A stretch of DNA of 64,000 nucleotides from Mycolicibacterium sp. TY81 (GCF_018326285.1 NZ_AP023362.1:4650001-4714000), one strand, 5' to 3'; positions 42,980 through 51,340 are shown, numbered from the stretch's first letter. The notes: generated by a model from the letters alone, not told the origin. Program-made: numbers and translations.

Positions 42980-43258
42980 GTGTCTGGACAGAGCCCGATT
43001 GAGCGCATTCACGCGTGCATCGCCGCCATGATCGAGACGCCGTCCGACGAACTCGTCGCGCCGCTGCGCGAGGCCATCGCGCACGGTTGCCGATCCGGCT
43101 GCGTCTCATCGCGCGATCCAGATGGCGACGCGCAGGCCATATTTCATCTCGTCCTCGGCGTGCTCGTCACGCACACCACCATCGGACGGCCGGCGTCCCG
43201 CGAGGAACTCGAACTCGCGGTCATGGGGACAATCAGGGGCGCCCTCAGAGTGCGCTGA
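42980..43258 (+). CDS. Orphan TetR C-terminal-domain-like fragment
   Basis: A 92-residue frame from a GTG 9 bp after the fusion dehydrogenase. The sequence (IERIHACIAAMIETPSDELVAPLREAI, then FHLVLGVLVTHTTIGRPASREELELAVMGTIRGAL) reads like the ligand domain of a TetR regulator lacking its helix-turn-helix. It could be a decayed regulator gene or a real helical effector-binding protein translated with the dehydrogenase. Coding status is moderate. Confidence 0.5.
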   Translation: MSGQSPIERIHACIAAMIETPSDELVAPLREAIAHGCRSGCVSSRDPDGDAQAIFHLVLGVLVTHTTIGRPASREELELAVMGTIRGALRVR

Positions 43259-43282
43259 CGAGACCGCACTCACCCGCCAACG

Positions 43283-43318
43283 ACAACAGGCCAGAAGCAT
43301 GAGCTTCTGGCCTGTTGT
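43283..43318. terminator. Bidirectional 16-bp hairpin
   Basis: ACAACAGGCCAGAAGC and GCTTCTGGCCTGTTGT with a 4-base loop, between the TetR-like fragment and tRNA-Arg. TTTGTGG follows on the plus strand. It probably ends both transcripts. Confidence 0.75.
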
Positions 43319-43324
43319 TTGTGG

Positions 43325-43397
43325 TGCGCCCGAAGGGATTCGAACCCCTAACCTTCTGATCCGTAGTCAGATGCTCTATCCGTTGAGCTACGGGCGC
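43325..43397 (-). tRNA. tRNA-Arg (anticodon ACG)
   Basis: A 73-nt cloverleaf: acceptor GCGCCCG/CGGGCGC, D arm TAGCTCAACGGATAGAGCA, anticodon loop CTACGGA within TCTGA/TCAGA, T loop GGTTCGAATCC; CCA encoded at 43322-43324. A34 would be edited to inosine by TadA (5506-5988). Confidence 0.95.
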
Positions 43398-43424
43398 ATT
43401 GGGTACAACTATTCAGTTATGTGG

Positions 43425-43513
43425 CGGAGGCGAGAGGATTTGAACCTCCGGTCCCCTGTAAGGGGGACAACTCATTAGCAGTGAGTCCCATTCGGCCGCT
43501 CTGGCACGCCTCC
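43425..43513 (-). tRNA. tRNA-Ser (anticodon GCT)
   Basis: An 89-nt type II tRNA: acceptor GGAGGCG/CGCCTCC, anticodon loop CTGCTAA between ACTCA and TGAGT, long variable arm with GTCCCC/GGGGAC, T loop GGTTCAAATCC; CCA encoded at 43422-43424. Confidence 0.95.
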
Positions 43514-43640
43514 TGAACGATCCGAGGGTACCGGACTCTTGCACCCCGGAACCGCCGAGGGCATACGGTACACAGTCAACGCCCACAAAGGCAAAGCGCG
43601 ACGCCAGAGCGCCATCTGCCGTCCACCTAGACTGTCCCGG

Positions 43641-44702
43641 GTGACCGCCCGCCTGCGCCCCGAGATGGACGCTCTGCCTGCCTACACCCCCGGCCGCACA
43701 GTGCCCGGCGCCATCAAGATCGCCAGCAACGAGACCGTCGACGGACCGCTGCCCAGCGTCCGCGAAGCCATCGTCAAAGCGATGGACAACATCAACCGCT
43801 ACCCGGACAACGGCTACGCGGCGCTGCGTGAACGACTGGCGGCCTACGTCGGGTTCGCGCCCAACCAGATCTCGGTGGGCTGCGGGTCGGTGAGCCTGTG
43901 CCAGCAGCTCGTCCAGATCACCGCCTCGGTCGGCGACGAGGTGCTGTTCGCGTGGCGCAGCTTCGAGATCTACCCACTGCAGGTCCGCACCGCCGGCGCG
44001 ACGCCCGTGCCCGTCCCGCTGACGGACTACACGCACGATCTGGACGCCATGCTGGCCGCGATCACCGACCGCACGCGACTGATCTTCGTCTGCAACCCCA
44101 ACAACCCCACCTCGACGGTCGTCGACCCGGTCAAGCTGGCCGAGTTCGTCGCCAAGGTCCCGCCGCACATCCTGGTGGTCCTGGACGAGGCGTACGTCGA
44201 GTACATCCGCGACGGCCTCCTGCCGGACAGTCTGGCGCTGGTGCGCAAGCACCCCAACGTCGTCGTCCTGCGCACCTTCTCGAAGGCCTACGGCCTGGCC
44301 GGACTGCGGATTGGCTACGCCGTCGCACACGAGGACATCGTCACCGCGCTGGGCAAGGTGTACGTGCCGTTCACGGCGACCAGCGTCAGCCAGGCCGCGG
44401 CCATCGCCTGCCTGGACGCCGCCGACGAACTGCTGGCGCGCACCGACGCGGTGGTGGCCGAGCGGGCCCGGGTCAGCGCCGCCCTGCGCGACGCAGGGTT
44501 CGAGCTGCCCGACTCGCAGGCCAACTTCGTCTGGCTGCCGTTGAGCCCGGAAGACACCGCCGACTTCGTCGACGCGGCCGCCGACAACAAGCTGCTGGTG
44601 CGGCCCTACGGCGGGGAAGGCGTGCGCGTCACCGTCACGGTGCCGCACGAGAACGACCTGTTCCTCGACTTCGCGGTCAGGTGGCGCGGCGGCGGCCGGT
44701 GA
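43641..44702 (+). CDS. hisC2: Histidinol-phosphate/aromatic aminotransferase (HisC2/Pat type)
   Basis: A 353-residue class I/II PLP aminotransferase. It has the N-terminal KIASNETVDGP, the CNPNNPTSTV and VLDEAYVEY motifs, the PLP lysine in TFSKAYGLAGLRIGYAV, and a C-terminal arginine region. Starts at GTG 43641. Length and location match Rv3772. It would transfer amino groups between aromatic amino acids and 2-oxo acids, and may act in phenylalanine or tyrosine synthesis together with tyrA. It overlaps the convergent TIGR03086 gene by 26 bp. Confidence 0.92.
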   Translation: MTARLRPEMDALPAYTPGRTVPGAIKIASNETVDGPLPSVREAIVKAMDNINRYPDNGYAALRERLAAYVGFAPNQISVGCGSVSLCQQLVQITASVGDEVLFAWRSFEIYPLQVRTAGATPVPVPLTDYTHDLDAMLAAITDRTRLIFVCNPNNPTSTVVDPVKLAEFVAKVPPHILVVLDEAYVEYIRDGLLPDSLALVRKHPNVVVLRTFSKAYGLAGLRIGYAVAHEDIVTALGKVYVPFTATSVSQAAAIACLDAADELLARTDAVVAERARVSAALRDAGFELPDSQANFVWLPLSPEDTADFVDAAADNKLLVRPYGGEGVRVTVTVPHENDLFLDFAVRWRGGGR

Positions 44703-45234
44703 AGCCGATCAGCTGATCCAGTGCACTCGCATCAGCCGGTACCTCGACGGGGTCGTCGAACCCGACGGCCGCGCGCGCCGCGGGACTGATCACAGCCCTG
44801 GTCATGACGAGGACGTACTCGGCCAGGTCCTCCGGGGCGTCCACGTCGCGGCCGACGGCCGTTGCGTAGTCCCAGGCATGGACGAGGAATTCGAGAGGCA
44901 GGATGCCGGCGATCTGCGCGGCGGGCATCTCCCCCGGCCCCGCCGCGACGGTGCCCTCCAGCCCCCTGCTGCGCCACGCGGCCAGAGCAGGCCGGGCTGC
45001 GGCGGTGACCTGGTCGACGATCGGCGCCGCGGCGTCACGCTCGGGCAGCTGCGCGCCGGCGATCCCGCCGATGACCGTGATCGAGTTCATCAGGTGATCG
45101 GTGAGGGCCGCCACATCGAACTCGGTGCACGGCGTCTGCCGCGCCGCATCGTCAGGCCCGAGACCGGCCAACACCCGCTCGAGCACGTCCAGACTGGCCT
45201 CGCCGGCCTCGATCACATCGGACGGAATCGTCAT
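44677..45234 (-). CDS. TIGR03086-family (DinB/MDMPI-like) metal-binding protein
   Basis: A 185-residue helical protein of the mycothiol-dependent maleylpyruvate isomerase-like group. Metal-binding histidines are seen in ALTDHLMNS and LEFLVHAWDYATAVG; the family motif E-x2-VHAWDLA is recognisable. It occupies the slot of Rv3773c between hisC2 and echA21, read from the opposite strand. Role unknown, perhaps a mycothiol-dependent transferase. Confidence 0.85.
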   Translation of the reverse strand: MTIPSDVIEAGEASLDVLERVLAGLGPDDAARQTPCTEFDVAALTDHLMNSITVIGGIAGAQLPERDAAAPIVDQVTAAARPALAAWRSRGLEGTVAAGPGEMPAAQIAGILPLEFLVHAWDYATAVGRDVDAPEDLAEYVLVMTRAVISPAARAAVGFDDPVEVPADASALDQLIGFTGRRRAT

Positions 45235-45277
45235 GGGCGAGACGCTACGCCCAGGTTGACCGGCTAGCCTGCCGATC

Positions 45278-46108
45278 ATGGGTGAAACCTCGGGAAGCTT
45301 CGAATCGCTCTCCATTGAGACCAAGGACCACGTCGCACAGGTGACGCTGCTCGGGCCGGGCAAGGGCAATGCCATGGGTCCGGCCTTCTGGGCCGAGCTG
45401 CCGGTGGCCTTCGCCGCCCTGGACGCCGACCCCGACGTGCGGGCCATCGTGCTCACCGGGTCGGGCCGCAACTTCAGCTATGGACTGGATCTGCCCGCGA
45501 TGGGCGGCATGCTGGCACCCATGCTCGGGGGCGGGCTGGCCAAGGAACGCGCCGACTTCCACACCGCGCTGCGGGCCATGCAGCAGGCGATCACCGCGGT
45601 CGCCGACTGCCGCACCCCCACCATCGCCTCGATCCAGGGCTGGTGCATCGGCGGCGGTGTCGACCTGATCTCGGCGGTGGACATCCGCTACGCGAGCGCC
45701 GATGCCAAGTTCTCGGTGCGCGAAGTGAAGTTGGCCATCGTCGCCGACGTGGGCTCGCTGGCCCGGTTGCCGCTCATCCTGAACGACGGTCATCTGCGTG
45801 AATTGGCGTTGACGGGCAAGGACTTCGACGCTGCCCGCGCCGAGAAGATCGGCCTGGTGAACGACGTCTACGCCGACGCCGACGCGTCGCTCGCTGCCGC
45901 GCACGAGACCGCACGTGAGATCGCCGCGAACCCGCCGCTGACGGTGCGCGGTGTCAAAGACGTACTGGATGAGCAACGCACGGAACGGGTTTCGGCCAGC
46001 CTGCGGTACGTCGCGGCCTGGAACTCGGCGTTCATCGCGTCGAAGGATCTGAGCGAAGGCATCACCGCGATGTTCGAGAAGCGCGCGCCGGAGTTCAAGG
46101 GCGAGTAA
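45278..46108 (+). CDS. echA21: Enoyl-CoA hydratase/isomerase (crotonase) family, EchA21-like
   Basis: A 276-residue crotonase. The oxyanion-hole segments are GSGRNFSYGLDLPAMGG and IQGWCIGGGVDLISAVD; E/D residues follow in the helix ASADAKFSVREVKLAIVAD, like the dienoyl-CoA isomerase type of site. Matches the place and length of Rv3774. Diverges from the TIGR03086 gene and is 12 bp upstream of uppP in one operon. Substrate is an acyl-CoA in lipid breakdown or modification. Confidence 0.9.
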   Translation: MGETSGSFESLSIETKDHVAQVTLLGPGKGNAMGPAFWAELPVAFAALDADPDVRAIVLTGSGRNFSYGLDLPAMGGMLAPMLGGGLAKERADFHTALRAMQQAITAVADCRTPTIASIQGWCIGGGVDLISAVDIRYASADAKFSVREVKLAIVADVGSLARLPLILNDGHLRELALTGKDFDAARAEKIGLVNDVYADADASLAAAHETAREIAANPPLTVRGVKDVLDEQRTERVSASLRYVAAWNSAFIASKDLSEGITAMFEKRAPEFKGE

Positions 46109-46120
46109 GGGCGAATCACC

Positions 46121-47017
46121 TTGAGCCTCAACTACATCGAAGCGATCGTAGTCGGCGCGTTCCAGGGTGTCACCGAGCTGTTCCCGGTGTCGAGCCTGGG
46201 CCACTCGATCCTGGTTCCGGCTCTGGTCGGTGGGCAATGGGCCCAGGATCTGAGCATGACGGCCGAGAAGTCGCCGTACCTCGCGTTCCTGGTGGCCGTG
46301 CACGTCGCGACGGCGCTGGCGCTGCTGGTGTTCTTCTGGCGGGACTGGGTGGCGGTCGCCGGCGGTTTGGTGACGTCGATCAAGAACCGGAAGATCACCA
46401 CCTCCGCTGAGCGCCTGGCATGGCTGCTGATCCTGGCGACCATCCCGGTCGGTATCGCCGGGCTGGCGCTAGATCACGCGCTGCGCACGTCGCTGGGCAA
46501 GCCGATTCCGGCTGCAGCCTTCCTGGCGATCAACGGCGTCGTTCTCTTTGTGGGCGAACAACTTCGGCACCGCACTGCGTCGGCCGTACCGGCCGCGGCG
46601 CACTCGGAAAACCTCAACGACTCCGACGAGCGGTTGGCCCGCCTGCCGATCCCGGAGGCCATGGGCATCGGCGCGGCCCAGATCCTCGCGCTGCTGCCCG
46701 GCATCAGCCGCTCGGGCGCCACCATGGTCGCCGGTGTGCTGCGCGGGCTGTCCCACGAGGACGCCGCACGGTTCTCGTTCCTGCTGGCGACACCGGTGAT
46801 CCTGGCCGCGGGGGCGCTGAAGATTCCCGAACTCTTCGGGCCGGCGGGCGACGGCATCGGCGGACAGGTGCTGGCCGGCAGCGCGGCGGCGTTCGTCGCG
46901 GCGTACCTGTCGGTGCGGTTCCTGGTGAAGTACTTCGAGACCCGCACGCTGACACCGTTCGCGATTTACTGCCTGGTGGCTGGTCTGGGCAGTCTGGCCT
47001 GGCTGACGCTGCACTGA
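46121..47017 (+). CDS. uppP: Undecaprenyl-diphosphate phosphatase
   Basis: A 298-residue polytopic membrane enzyme that recycles decaprenyl/undecaprenyl diphosphate for peptidoglycan and arabinogalactan synthesis and may confer bacitracin tolerance. Motifs: VGAFQGVTELFPVSSLGHSI near the N-terminus and LLPGISRSGATM in the second half, with the catalytic Glu, Ser and Arg. Starts at TTG 46121, since no nearer ATG or GTG gives the conserved IEAIVVGAFQG start. It is longer than many homologs because of an insertion with NLNDSDERLA around residue 165. Confidence 0.9.
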   Translation: MSLNYIEAIVVGAFQGVTELFPVSSLGHSILVPALVGGQWAQDLSMTAEKSPYLAFLVAVHVATALALLVFFWRDWVAVAGGLVTSIKNRKITTSAERLAWLLILATIPVGIAGLALDHALRTSLGKPIPAAAFLAINGVVLFVGEQLRHRTASAVPAAAHSENLNDSDERLARLPIPEAMGIGAAQILALLPGISRSGATMVAGVLRGLSHEDAARFSFLLATPVILAAGALKIPELFGPAGDGIGGQVLAGSAAAFVAAYLSVRFLVKYFETRTLTPFAIYCLVAGLGSLAWLTLH

Positions 47018-47055
47018 AATACCCTGGGGTGTAACCCCGTTGCGTATCTGTTCGC

Positions 47056-47367
47056 ATGAACAGAATCCGCTTTTCGGCCGGCGTTGTGGCGGCGGGCATC
47101 GTCGCCGCTTCGGCGCTGGCCCCGGCGGCAACTGCCGGCGCGGTAGGTGGGCCCGGCGGCTTCGGCAATGCGCAGGACACCATCAATACGCTTCAGGCAC
47201 AAGGGTTCACCGTGCTGATCAACGGCGCCATCGTGTATCCGTTGTCGGGATGCAAGGTCACCGGCATCGAGGGACTGCGCAACGACAATGTCGATTCCTC
47301 GGGCGCCATCATCGACCGGACGAAGATGACCGTTGTGTGGGTGGACATCTCGTGTAAGGGCGGCTAG
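47056..47367 (+). CDS. Small secreted protein
   Basis: A 103-residue protein with a signal peptide (RNRIRFSAG-like basic start, hydrophobic core, predicted cut after ATAGA near residue 29) and a mature domain with two cysteines (GCKVTG and ISCKGG) that could form a disulfide. It resembles short secreted mycobacterial proteins with a Q-x-L-x-AQG-(F/Y) helix. It is 38 bp after uppP. Function unknown. Confidence 0.78.
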   Translation: MNRIRFSAGVVAAGIVAASALAPAATAGAVGGPGGFGNAQDTINTLQAQGFTVLINGAIVYPLSGCKVTGIEGLRNDNVDSSGAIIDRTKMTVVWVDISCKGG

Positions 47368-48036
47368 CTACAGCCGTGACCCGTGCAGGTTCTTCGCCGT
47401 GGGGCTGGTCTCGACGGTGGCGGGGTCGGGATAGGTGCCGAGCACCCGGTCGGACGTGCCCGACGTCGTGACCGAGAACCAGTAGTGCTCGTTCTTGAAA
47501 TGGTGCAGGCGGTGATTGCGCCACACCGCCTTGTAGAAACGGTGGCGCGGCTTGTAGTCGGTGTGGACCAGGTAGTGCGTCCACTCATAGCCCATCAGGA
47601 TCAGCGACTCGACCACGATGAACGACAGCGTGGCCGATACCGGCGCACCCACGAGGGCGCCGATGCCCAGCGGCAGCGCCACGATCGCCGCGATCAGCCA
47701 CGGCAGGGTCGGCGTCGGGATGAACACCAGGTCGACGTCGCGGGGATTCGCGTGGTGCCGTCGATGGTCGCGGGCGACGAGGGTATCCACGGTGACAGGG
47801 CCGAGTTTTCGCGGCCGCCAGTGCAGGATGAAGACGTGAATCACCCACTCCACGAACGGAAACAGCAGTGCCAGCACCAGCGGCGCCCACAGGTCGCGTA
47901 GCGCCAGACCGCCGACGACGCTGCGCGCCGCGACCGCTCCGATGACGAGCGCCAGGATCATCCACGGCGTCGGATGGCGCCAGAACTCGCGAGCCGCCTG
48001 GCCGAGGGTCACACCCCGGGTGCTGGTGGTCGTCAC
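47368..48036 (-). CDS. Sterol desaturase / fatty acid hydroxylase family protein
   Basis: A 222-residue integral-membrane di-iron oxygenase. Four membrane helices are seen, and the histidine boxes are HVFILHW, RDHRRHHANPRD, HYLVHTD and NHRLHHFKNEHYWF. The start is GTG at 48036, overlapping the stop of the GntR gene (GTGA). It would hydroxylate or desaturate a lipid, for example a carotenoid or fatty acid. Coupled to its likely regulator. Confidence 0.88.
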   Translation of the reverse strand: MTTTSTRGVTLGQAAREFWRHPTPWMILALVIGAVAARSVVGGLALRDLWAPLVLALLFPFVEWVIHVFILHWRPRKLGPVTVDTLVARDHRRHHANPRDVDLVFIPTPTLPWLIAAIVALPLGIGALVGAPVSATLSFIVVESLILMGYEWTHYLVHTDYKPRHRFYKAVWRNHRLHHFKNEHYWFSVTTSGTSDRVLGTYPDPATVETSPTAKNLHGSRL

Positions 48037-48758
48037 TGTGCCTCCATCTGGTCGAGAAATTCGGTGAGCACCGTCGTCGCGCCACCGAGCACCGTCGACG
48101 CGGCGCGGCGGGCTTTCAGCGCGGCGCCCGACGTCACCGCATCGGCGAGCTTGCGGTACCCGGCTGCGGGCTCGGCGGCCGCCACGGCGTCGGCGACCAC
48201 GGCCAGCATCGGTTCGTACACCCGGCGCATCCCGTTGAAGATCAGCGTCATCGCGATCGAATCCGCGCCGGTGACAAGGCAGTCCCAGAAGTCGAGCGCG
48301 GCCAGTTGTTGCGTCTGGCCGCTCTGCGCGCGCTCGATGTCGGCGAGGGCCCGCGCCAGTGGTTCGGCGAGCGTGCTCCCGGACCGCTCTGCTGCCCGTT
48401 CGGCGATCCACGGTCCGAGGTACTCGCGCACTTCCAGGACGCTGCGCACCACCGACGGGTTCACCATGGCCCCGTCGGGCGCGTCCACCAGCAGGTAGGG
48501 CAGCAGGTCGAGCCCGCCCGTACGCGTGATGTCGTTGACGACGGCGCCATCCCCCTGCCGGACGTCGAGATGCCCCGACGCGACCAGCCGCTGGATCGCC
48601 TCACGCACCACCGGCCGCGATACGCCCAGCACCTCGGCCAGCTTGCGCTCACTCGGCAGGCGCGAACCCGGCGGCTGTGCGCCCGCGACGAGCTGCCTGA
48701 GCAGCTGGTCGTGCACCTCGTCGGCGGCCGAGCGCCGCTTGATCGACGTCAACTCCAT
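48033..48758 (-). CDS. GntR-family regulator, FadR/FCD type
   Basis: A 241-residue regulator with N-terminal winged helix-turn-helix (SRLPSERKLAEVLGVSRPVVREAI, about 32-56) and a helical C-terminal effector domain. Overlaps the desaturase start by 4 bp, so both are one operon on the minus strand. A GGTAAGA..TCTTACC inverted repeat 24-47 bp upstream is a likely autoregulatory operator. Confidence 0.88.
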   Translation of the reverse strand: MELTSIKRRSAADEVHDQLLRQLVAGAQPPGSRLPSERKLAEVLGVSRPVVREAIQRLVASGHLDVRQGDGAVVNDITRTGGLDLLPYLLVDAPDGAMVNPSVVRSVLEVREYLGPWIAERAAERSGSTLAEPLARALADIERAQSGQTQQLAALDFWDCLVTGADSIAMTLIFNGMRRVYEPMLAVVADAVAAAEPAAGYRKLADAVTSGAALKARRAASTVLGGATTVLTEFLDQMEAQ

Positions 48759-48781
48759 GACGGCGACACTAGCGCGCGAAA

Positions 48782-48805
48782 GGTAAGAGGTCTAGTGGTC
48801 TTACC
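48782..48805. promoter_or_regulatory. Inverted repeat upstream of FCD-type GntR gene
   Basis: GGTAAGA and TCTTACC flank a 10-base core GGTCTAGTGG. It resembles FadR-class sites in having TGGT/ACCA-like halves. It overlaps the end of a small upstream ORF. Confidence 0.6.
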
Positions 48806-48878
48806 AATATTGTTCGACCACGACTACGGTGTCGTCCTCGGGGTGGTCGATGACGAAGCGCATCACGTCCTCGGTCAT
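48801..48878 (-). CDS. Candidate 25-residue small protein
   Basis: An ATG at 48878 overlaps the TGA of the membrane protein gene (ATGA) and opens a 25-codon frame, MTEDVMRFVIDHPEDDTVVV ending VEQYW, before TAA. The overlap is the same coupling used by bona fide genes in this window. It is acidic with a short hydrophobic strand and has no known homolog that I recall. Its 3' end runs into the GntR operator. Coding status unproven. Confidence 0.4.
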   Translation of the reverse strand: MTEDVMRFVIDHPEDDTVVVVEQYW

Positions 48879-49933
48879 GGGTAGCTCAGCAGGACCATCA
48901 CCCGGCCGTCCGGTGATGGCTCGGGAAACGCATCCACCTGAAAGCCGTAGTACTCCGACTGGGTGTCGGTGATGGTGTCGATGACCTTGCCCTGCGCCTT
49001 CAGCTTGCCGTCCTTGACATCCCGCATCACCCCGATGAAGTCGGGCACCGACATCGACTCGGCCAGCAGCAGCGCCTCACCGCCGGACGAAAGTTTGACC
49101 AGCACACCGGAACCCGCGTAGTTGTCGCCGCCGCGCCCCGTCCCGCGCGGCGCCCAGTACACCGGCTCGGAGACGACCTCGCCGTCGACACGGCGATACT
49201 GACCGACGTGGTCGACACCGTCTTGCACGGAGACCACCGGCAATGCGGCGATGGTGCGCTGCTCCTGGAACCACATCCAGCCCAGTGGGATGCCGATGAT
49301 GGCGTAGATCATCACCAGCAGCATCAGCACGGGTTTCCACGCGATCTCCCACGCCTGCCGCGGCCCCTGCTTGTCCAGCTGCTTGCGGCCGAATCGGAAG
49401 ACGTACCAAGCCAATACGCGCGCCAGTGCCATCGCGGCCAGGATGCACAACCCGACGATGCCGGCCACCCGGAAGTAGAACGTACTGCCGCCGTGGTCGA
49501 TGGTCGCCAGCACCATCACCAGCGGAATCGGCAGGGTGAGGAGCAGCAGCAGGGCATACGACGGGTGGCTCGTCAGGTACTTGTATTCGACGGTCCAGCT
49601 CTTGACCCCGACGCCCACGGTGAAGTCACCGATGTCCGCGGTCGAGACCGGCGTCCAACTCCCGTCCACTATCCGGGGCCGGACCAGTCCCCTTACGAAG
49701 AAGAAGCCCGCCACCAGCGATACGGCCAGCGCGCCCCAGAACACCGCAGGCAGCGACCCGCCGGTGCCCGGTACCCCGAAGCCGCCACGGATGTCGATGA
49801 TCTTGGCGATGAAGAACATCAGCGGAACGACGAAAAACAGCTCTCCGAGCCAGATTTGAATCAGCTGCGGAATGCGTTTGCCGACACGGTCAAACGCCAG
49901 TACCCCACTCCAGATGAACCGCAGCACCCGCAT
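48875..49933 (-). CDS. Membrane protein of unknown function
   Basis: A 352-residue protein with about six membrane segments in the first 235 residues (for example FFVVPLMFFIAKII, ALAVSLVAGFFFV, LLLLTLPIPLVMVLATI, LMLLVMIYAIIGIPLGW) and an exterior soluble C-terminal domain of about 115 residues rich in beta strands. I do not recognise the family. It lies 9 bp after the F420-type oxidoreductase gene, as the third gene of a YciI-PPOX-membrane protein operon. Confidence 0.78.
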   Translation of the reverse strand: MRVLRFIWSGVLAFDRVGKRIPQLIQIWLGELFFVVPLMFFIAKIIDIRGGFGVPGTGGSLPAVFWGALAVSLVAGFFFVRGLVRPRIVDGSWTPVSTADIGDFTVGVGVKSWTVEYKYLTSHPSYALLLLLTLPIPLVMVLATIDHGGSTFYFRVAGIVGLCILAAMALARVLAWYVFRFGRKQLDKQGPRQAWEIAWKPVLMLLVMIYAIIGIPLGWMWFQEQRTIAALPVVSVQDGVDHVGQYRRVDGEVVSEPVYWAPRGTGRGGDNYAGSGVLVKLSSGGEALLLAESMSVPDFIGVMRDVKDGKLKAQGKVIDTITDTQSEYYGFQVDAFPEPSPDGRVMVLLSYP

Positions 49934-49942
49934 GGACGGACA

Positions 49943-50437
49943 TTAGCTGACAATCGTTGGCGCCGGGCTGATCTCGATGTAGGCCATCGGAATATCGAAC
50001 GCGGAGCTGCTCTTGTCGAGAGTCCGCTCGAACAGTTTCATGGCCGGCGACCAGTTGGCGGCGATCACGGCGTCAGCGTGCGCGTGCTCGGCCTCCGGCA
50101 GGATGCGGGCGATGCCGGCCGCCGGTTGTCCCGTCGGCTTACCCCGAAGATTGCACGGCACCACCACCACGCGCGGATCGTTGCGCACTCGCTTCACCTT
50201 GCCCGTCGACGCGTCGGTGCGGACGTACAACTTCCCGTCGGCGACACCGTGATTGATCGGGCTCGGCATCGCTTCACCCGACCGCTTGAACGTGACCAGC
50301 ACGATCTGCCGCGCCCGCTCGAAGCCCGCGAAATCGGCGGCCGTCGGCTCCCCGATGTCGAAGGCCTCCCGGTGGCGCAGTTTGTCCATGCCCCGAAACA
50401 TCAACTTGCTCATGGCCGAAACCGCGTTACGGGGCAT
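49943..50437 (-). CDS. PPOX-class F420-dependent oxidoreductase-like protein
   Basis: A 164-residue split beta-barrel flavin/F420-binding protein (pyridoxine oxidase-like): ARQIVLVTFKRSGEAMPSPINHGVADGKLYVRTD, KVKRVRNDPRVVVVPCNLRGKPTG. This form is common in mycobacteria and binds F420 or heme/biliverdin-type ligands. Start at ATG 50437, or at ATG 50413. Lies 12 bp downstream of the YciI-like gene. Substrate unknown. Confidence 0.85.
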   Translation of the reverse strand: MPRNAVSAMSKLMFRGMDKLRHREAFDIGEPTAADFAGFERARQIVLVTFKRSGEAMPSPINHGVADGKLYVRTDASTGKVKRVRNDPRVVVVPCNLRGKPTGQPAAGIARILPEAEHAHADAVIAANWSPAMKLFERTLDKSSSAFDIPMAYIEISPAPTIVS

Positions 50438-50449
50438 CTTCTCGTCCGA

Positions 50450-50746
50450 TCACTCTGACAACAACCATGTCTTCACCGTCCAGTCGGTCATCGCGCCACC
50501 GACGACGAACGGGTCAGCCGCCGCGAACCGCTCGGCGGCGTCCTTGTCGGTGAACACCCCCAGCGCCCCGAACTCCCCCGGCGCGGCGTCCTGAACCGGC
50601 CCCAGCATCAGCAGGACTCCCGGCTGTTCCTTCCGGAACCGATCGGCGTGCGCCTGGTGCGCCGGAAACAGCTCGGGCACCTTCGCGCGTGCCTGCTCCG
50701 TCGACGAATAGATCAGCAGGTAGCGCGGCAACCACTGAGCCGTCAT
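50450..50746 (-). CDS. YciI-family protein
   Basis: A 98-residue ferredoxin-like alpha/beta protein. It has the YciI pattern: YLLIYSS, AHQAHADRF, LLMLGPVQDAAPGEFGALGVF, DAAERFAAADPFVVGGAMTDW and the DP motif. These may be dehydrochlorinase- or ring-modifying-like enzymes, but activity is unproven. First gene of the operon with PPOX and membrane protein; 81 bp divergent from osmC. Confidence 0.87.
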   Translation of the reverse strand: MTAQWLPRYLLIYSSTEQARAKVPELFPAHQAHADRFRKEQPGVLLMLGPVQDAAPGEFGALGVFTDKDAAERFAAADPFVVGGAMTDWTVKTWLLSE

Positions 50747-50827
50747 GACCGAAAGCCTAATCCGGAAGTTGAATTCATCGTGGGCGCAACGGTCGAACCC
50801 CGACGCCGACGCAAATAACGTCGGCGC

Positions 50828-51340
50828 ATGACTGCTTCCGTGACTTCCCTCAACGCGATCACCGATGCCACCCGCGCAGCCGTCGCCGGCAATCCCGCCG
50901 CGGCCGCCGTGGTGTTCAAGGCCTCAGCGCAGCCGGAAGGCACCGTCGGTAGTGAGATCGCGCTCGGCAAGTACCGGGTGCACGTCGACGAGCCGCCAGC
51001 CCTCGGTGGGCAGAACACGGCACCCAATCCGGTCGAGTACTACCTGGCATCGCTGCTGTCCTGCCAGGTGGTGACCTACCGGTTCTGGGCCGAGCGGCTC
51101 GGGATCCAGGTCGACTCCCTCAGCGCCAGCGCCGAAGGCGACCTCGATGTGCGCGGCTTCTTCGGGCTGGACGACAACGTCCGCCCCGGCTTTCAGCAGA
51201 TCCGGGTGACCGTCAACGTCTCGGGCCCGGAGACCGCCGAGCGGTACCGGGAGCTTCAGGACGCGGTGGATGCGCACTGCCCGGTGCTGGACTTGACCAC
51301 CGCCGCGACGCCGGTGCACACGCAGCTGAATGTGGGGTGA
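50828..51340 (+). CDS. OsmC-family peroxidase-like protein
   Basis: A 170-residue OsmC/Ohr-fold protein. The first catalytic cysteine lies in LASLLSCQVVTYRF and the second in VDAHCPVLDLTTAATPV, with the NPVEYYLAS helix start, so it could reduce organic hydroperoxides through its two cysteines. Single gene, divergent from yciI-like. Confidence 0.9.
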   Translation: MTASVTSLNAITDATRAAVAGNPAAAAVVFKASAQPEGTVGSEIALGKYRVHVDEPPALGGQNTAPNPVEYYLASLLSCQVVTYRFWAERLGIQVDSLSASAEGDLDVRGFFGLDDNVRPGFQQIRVTVNVSGPETAERYRELQDAVDAHCPVLDLTTAATPVHTQLNVG

